Origin: Bacteriovoracaceae bacterium
Lineage (GTDB): Bacteria > Bdellovibrionota > Bacteriovoracia > Bacteriovoracales > Bacteriovoracaceae
NCBI GenBank assembly: GCA_947448095.1
Contig: CANFNN010000187.1
Coordinates: forward strand, 1 to 6,013
Reading direction: 5' to 3'
Length of the DNA: 6,013 nt
The notes under the pieces were generated by a model. The model saw only the letters and a program-made list of their open reading frames with translations. It was not told the origin of the DNA and ran no database searches. Positions 5,428 to 6,013 of this stretch are shown here, in pieces (positions within the stretch are counted from its first letter, which is position 1; every line of letters begins with the position of its first letter). Made by a program: the position numbers and the translations under genes.

Positions 5428-6013
5428 ATGGCCCCACAGATCTTAGACCCACAAGCAATGATCTTTTCTACCACTAAATTGGGATTGCCCCCGAACAAAG
5501 TTCTGGCAACGTGCAAACTCTTATTTGAAGAAGAGTGCACCATTCCCTTCATTGCCCGATACCGTAAAGAAGTCACCGGTAACTTGGATGAAGTCCAAAT
5601 TCGGGATATTCAGGATTCTTATAATGAATTCGTCGAAACTGAAAAACGCCGTGCCTTTATTTTAGACGCCATCAAAAAGATGGAAGCTCTTACTCCAGAA
5701 CTGGAAAGACAAATTAAAGTCGCCTCCACTCTGAATCAATTAGAAGATATCTACGCTCCTTATAAATCGAAGAAAAAAACTAAGGCCATGATCGCTAAAG
5801 ATAATGGTCTTGAACCATTGTCGGATATGATCCTGAGTGGAGATAAAGATATCCGGACACTGGTTGCAGAAATTAACGAGAAGTTTGTGAAACCGATGGA
5901 AGGAAAAGTCAAAGATGTTCAAGACGCCATCAACGGTGCCTGCGATATCCTGATGGAAACGTTCTCACATAAACTTGAACTTAAAGAAAGAATCCGTCAG
6001 ACGTTTTGGGAAA
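5428..6013 (+). CDS. tex: Tex, S1-domain RNA-binding transcription accessory protein (N-terminal 195 residues)
   Basis: The frame is open from ATG 5428 to the window edge with no stop, so only about the first quarter of a protein usually near 750 residues is present. The start has GAAGGA (5413-5418) 9 nt upstream. The N-terminal Tex signature is clear: P-F-I-A-R-Y-R-K-E (40-48) followed by T-G-N-L-D-E, and later L-E-D-I-Y-A-P-Y-K (105-113) with K-K-K-T-K-A, both hallmarks of the helical N-terminal Tex domain. The later YqgF-like, helix-hairpin-helix and S1 domains would lie beyond the window. Tex is a conserved cytoplasmic nucleic-acid-binding protein linked to transcription in several bacteria; its precise role is not settled. 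It is divergent from the oxidoreductase and probably has its own promoter. Confidence 0.93.
   Translation, partial: MAPQILDPQAMIFSTTKLGLPPNKVLATCKLLFEEECTIPFIARYRKEVTGNLDEVQIRDIQDSYNEFVETEKRRAFILDAIKKMEALTPELERQIKVASTLNQLEDIYAPYKSKKKTKAMIAKDNGLEPLSDMILSGDKDIRTLVAEINEKFVKPMEGKVKDVQDAINGACDILMETFSHKLELKERIRQTFWE

Noticed and set aside
5340..5576. Minus-strand open frame of 78 codons spanning the tex upstream region and the start of tex
   Set aside because: It is antisense to the conserved Tex N-terminus and would occupy both promoters; no Shine-Dalgarno at its start.
5740..5922. Minus-strand open frame of 60 codons within tex
   Set aside because: It is the complement of the conserved Tex coding sequence.
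1..6013. CRISPR arrays, insertion sequences, tRNA or rRNA genes, direct repeats
   Set aside because: No spaced repeats, transposase signatures, terminal inverted repeats or RNA-gene motifs were found on reading either strand.

Overview
The window holds six protein-coding genes, two of them cut by its edges. It reads as a Gram-negative, moderately AT-rich chromosome. Four of the six products start with classical Sec signal peptides ending in A-x-A-like cleavage sites, and two genes appear to use TTG starts. The mix of small exported proteins with DAO-type and Tex genes is reminiscent of Bdellovibrionota (Bacteriovorax-like predators). That assignment is an inference from style and is not proven by any marker here.

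Layout: (1) positions 1-362, minus strand: the N-terminal part of an exported, cysteine-rich protein of unknown function. (2) 363-566: a divergent intergenic region. (3) 567-4332, plus strand: a compact three-gene cluster with gaps of 12 and 4 nt. It encodes two tandem, diverged paralogues of the oomycete GP42-type 'transglutaminase elicitor' family and an exported pyroglutamyl-peptidase-I-like (peptidase C15) protein. (4) 4329-5312, minus strand: an FAD-dependent DAO-family oxidoreductase, convergent with the cluster; the two stop codons share a TTAA palindrome. (5) 5313-5427: a short divergent promoter region. (6) 5428-6013, plus strand: the start of tex, encoding the S1-domain RNA-binding transcription accessory protein; it runs off the window.

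The centre of interest is the 567-4332 cluster. Both transglutaminase-like proteins keep a Cys/His/Asp set with identical His-to-Asp spacing. Exactly seven residues after the Asp, each has a segment resembling Pep-13, the short stretch of Phytophthora GP42 that plants recognise. The third gene encodes an enzyme fold that removes N-terminal pyroglutamate, which forms from glutamine. The inferred theme is an extracytoplasmic glutamine-directed protein modification and processing module: acyl transfer or deamidation at Gln by the first two proteins, and pyroglutamyl removal by the third. tex and the DAO oxidoreductase look like unrelated neighbours.
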